From: Bdellovibrionales bacterium
GTDB taxonomy: Bacteria; Bdellovibrionota; Bdellovibrionia; Bdellovibrionales; JAKFYE01
Assembly: GCA_021731045.1 (NCBI GenBank)
Contig: JAKFYE010000007.1
Location: forward strand, 40,116-104,115
Length of the DNA: 64,000 bases
Reading direction: 5' to 3'
Position numbers and translations under genes: made by a program. Shown here piece by piece: positions 63,585 through 64,000 of this stretch (position 1 is the first letter of the stretch; the number at the start of each line of letters is the position of its first letter). The notes under the pieces were generated by a model, which was not told the DNA's origin, did not search any database, and was given only the letters and a program-made list of their open reading frames with translations.

Positions 63585-64000
63585 TTAGTGCACATGCATA
63601 AGTTTATGATGCCCAGAGCAAAGGGTCACAAGGTTCTCAATCGTATTTGAACCTCCCACACTCCTAGGAATAATGTGATGAGTATCAATCCATCTCTGAT
63701 CACGACAGCGATCTCCATTTTTATGGATAAACGTGCACTGTCCGCGATCTCGCAAAATCACCTGTCGTGCGACAGATAAGTTCTTTCGATTTTTTAGTCT
63801 GTCAGATTTTTGTAACGGATCTTGTTCATCAAGATAAAGATCCAGCAACGCTTCGAGAGTCTCTTCAAGGCTCACAGACTTTCGCTTTTTTTGCGATTCA
63901 AGATCTTGCGCTCGTTTAAGTTTCTTACTTAATAATTCTGAAATACCAAGTTGTAGATTAAGTCTGTCTTCGCTTACAAACTTCATTCGTTCAGGGACAG
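63585..64000 (-). CDS. HNH endonuclease-family protein, 3' part (cut by window end)
   Basis: At least 138 codons; the frame is open at the right edge, so the real start lies beyond the window (the ATG at 63986 is internal by this reading). A charged, helical N-terminal part (about 5-75, LLSKKLKRAQDLESQKKRKS) is followed by the HNH domain: LRDRGQCTFIHKNGDRCRD (zinc Cys), WIDTHHIIPRSVGGSNTIEN and LVTLCSGHHKLMH. These are the metal ligands and catalytic His of the His-Me finger fold. It stops three residues after the HNH core, shorter than many relatives. Proteins like this are common in Bdellovibrio-type genomes; target and role are unknown. Confidence 0.8.
   Translation of the reverse strand, partial: VPERMKFVSEDRLNLQLGISELLSKKLKRAQDLESQKKRKSVSLEETLEALLDLYLDEQDPLQKSDRLKNRKNLSVARQVILRDRGQCTFIHKNGDRCRDQRWIDTHHIIPRSVGGSNTIENLVTLCSGHHKLMHVH

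Noticed and set aside
63260..63595. Minus-strand open frame of 111 codons after the HNH gene
   Set aside because: No ribosome site, no recognisable domain, odd composition, and it runs through palindromes and a stem-loop; it also overlaps the HNH gene's 3' end and the upstream part of the exonuclease frame. A frameshifted HNH tail cannot be fully excluded.
1..64000. tRNA, rRNA, CRISPR arrays, insertion sequences or prophage
   Set aside because: None of their hallmarks (cloverleaf blocks, regular repeat-spacer units, transposase motifs, integrase or tail genes) were seen by reading the window; short tRNA-like folds cannot be excluded without a covariance search.

Overview
The window looks like a chromosomal segment of a Gram-negative Bdellovibrio-like bacterium (Bdellovibrionota). 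The reasons are an LPS-making, meso-DAP cell envelope (lpxH; MurE with a DNPR motif), many exported beta-barrels and lipoproteins, AddAB-type recombination genes, a PASTA-bearing FtsI, a PEGA-domain Ser/Thr kinase, an HNH endonuclease, and a base composition that looks moderately low in GC. The species cannot be fixed from sequence alone. No rRNA, tRNA, CRISPR array or insertion sequence was seen.

Layout. 1-8.1 kb: the 3' end of nadB, a small lipoprotein, a monoacylglycerol-lipase-like hydrolase, an exported barrel-like protein and an addB-addA pair. 8.2-13.4 kb: an array of three paralogous PorV/FadL-like outer-membrane proteins interleaved with two lipoproteins, with an intrinsic terminator between the two transcription units. 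13.4-25.2 kb: mixed genes, namely an exported protein, coaE, a PEGA-domain kinase, a long-chain acyl-CoA ligase, a thermolysin-family protease with a structured leader, an AMIN-like and a barrel gene, a Tyr/Asn/Gly-rich lipoprotein, nadK and recN. 25.2-26.0 kb: lpxH.

26.1-45.1 kb is a nearly complete dcw (division and cell wall) cluster on the minus strand: mraZ-rsmH-ftsL-ftsI-murE-murF-mraY-murD-ftsW-murG-murC-murB-(membrane TPR gene)-ftsQ-ftsA-ftsZ. It begins with a recognisable promoter, four TGG-type MraZ boxes at exact 10-bp spacing and a terminator-like hairpin in the mraZ leader. It ends with a clear intrinsic terminator after ftsZ. No ddl is present; a polytopic TPR gene sits between murB and ftsQ. 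Divergent from mraZ is an unrecognised zinc-ribbon/membrane protein.

46.2-48.3 kb is a nucleotide-salvage run (tdk, upp-like, hpt), which would suit a predator living on prey nucleotides. 49.2-56.4 kb is a five-gene, start/stop-coupled operon of exported proteins (two repeat proteins of about 440 and 1273 aa, two small exported proteins, one outer-membrane barrel). This is the best candidate for an undescribed envelope machine. 56.5-60.2 kb holds a peptidoglycan-remodelling operon (dacB-mltD-exported protein). 60.5-64.0 kb holds an LspA signal peptidase fused to a membrane-HAMP module, an EamA transporter, a DEDDh exonuclease with a WYL-like tail and, cut by the window edge, an HNH endonuclease followed by a 380-bp palindrome-bearing gap.
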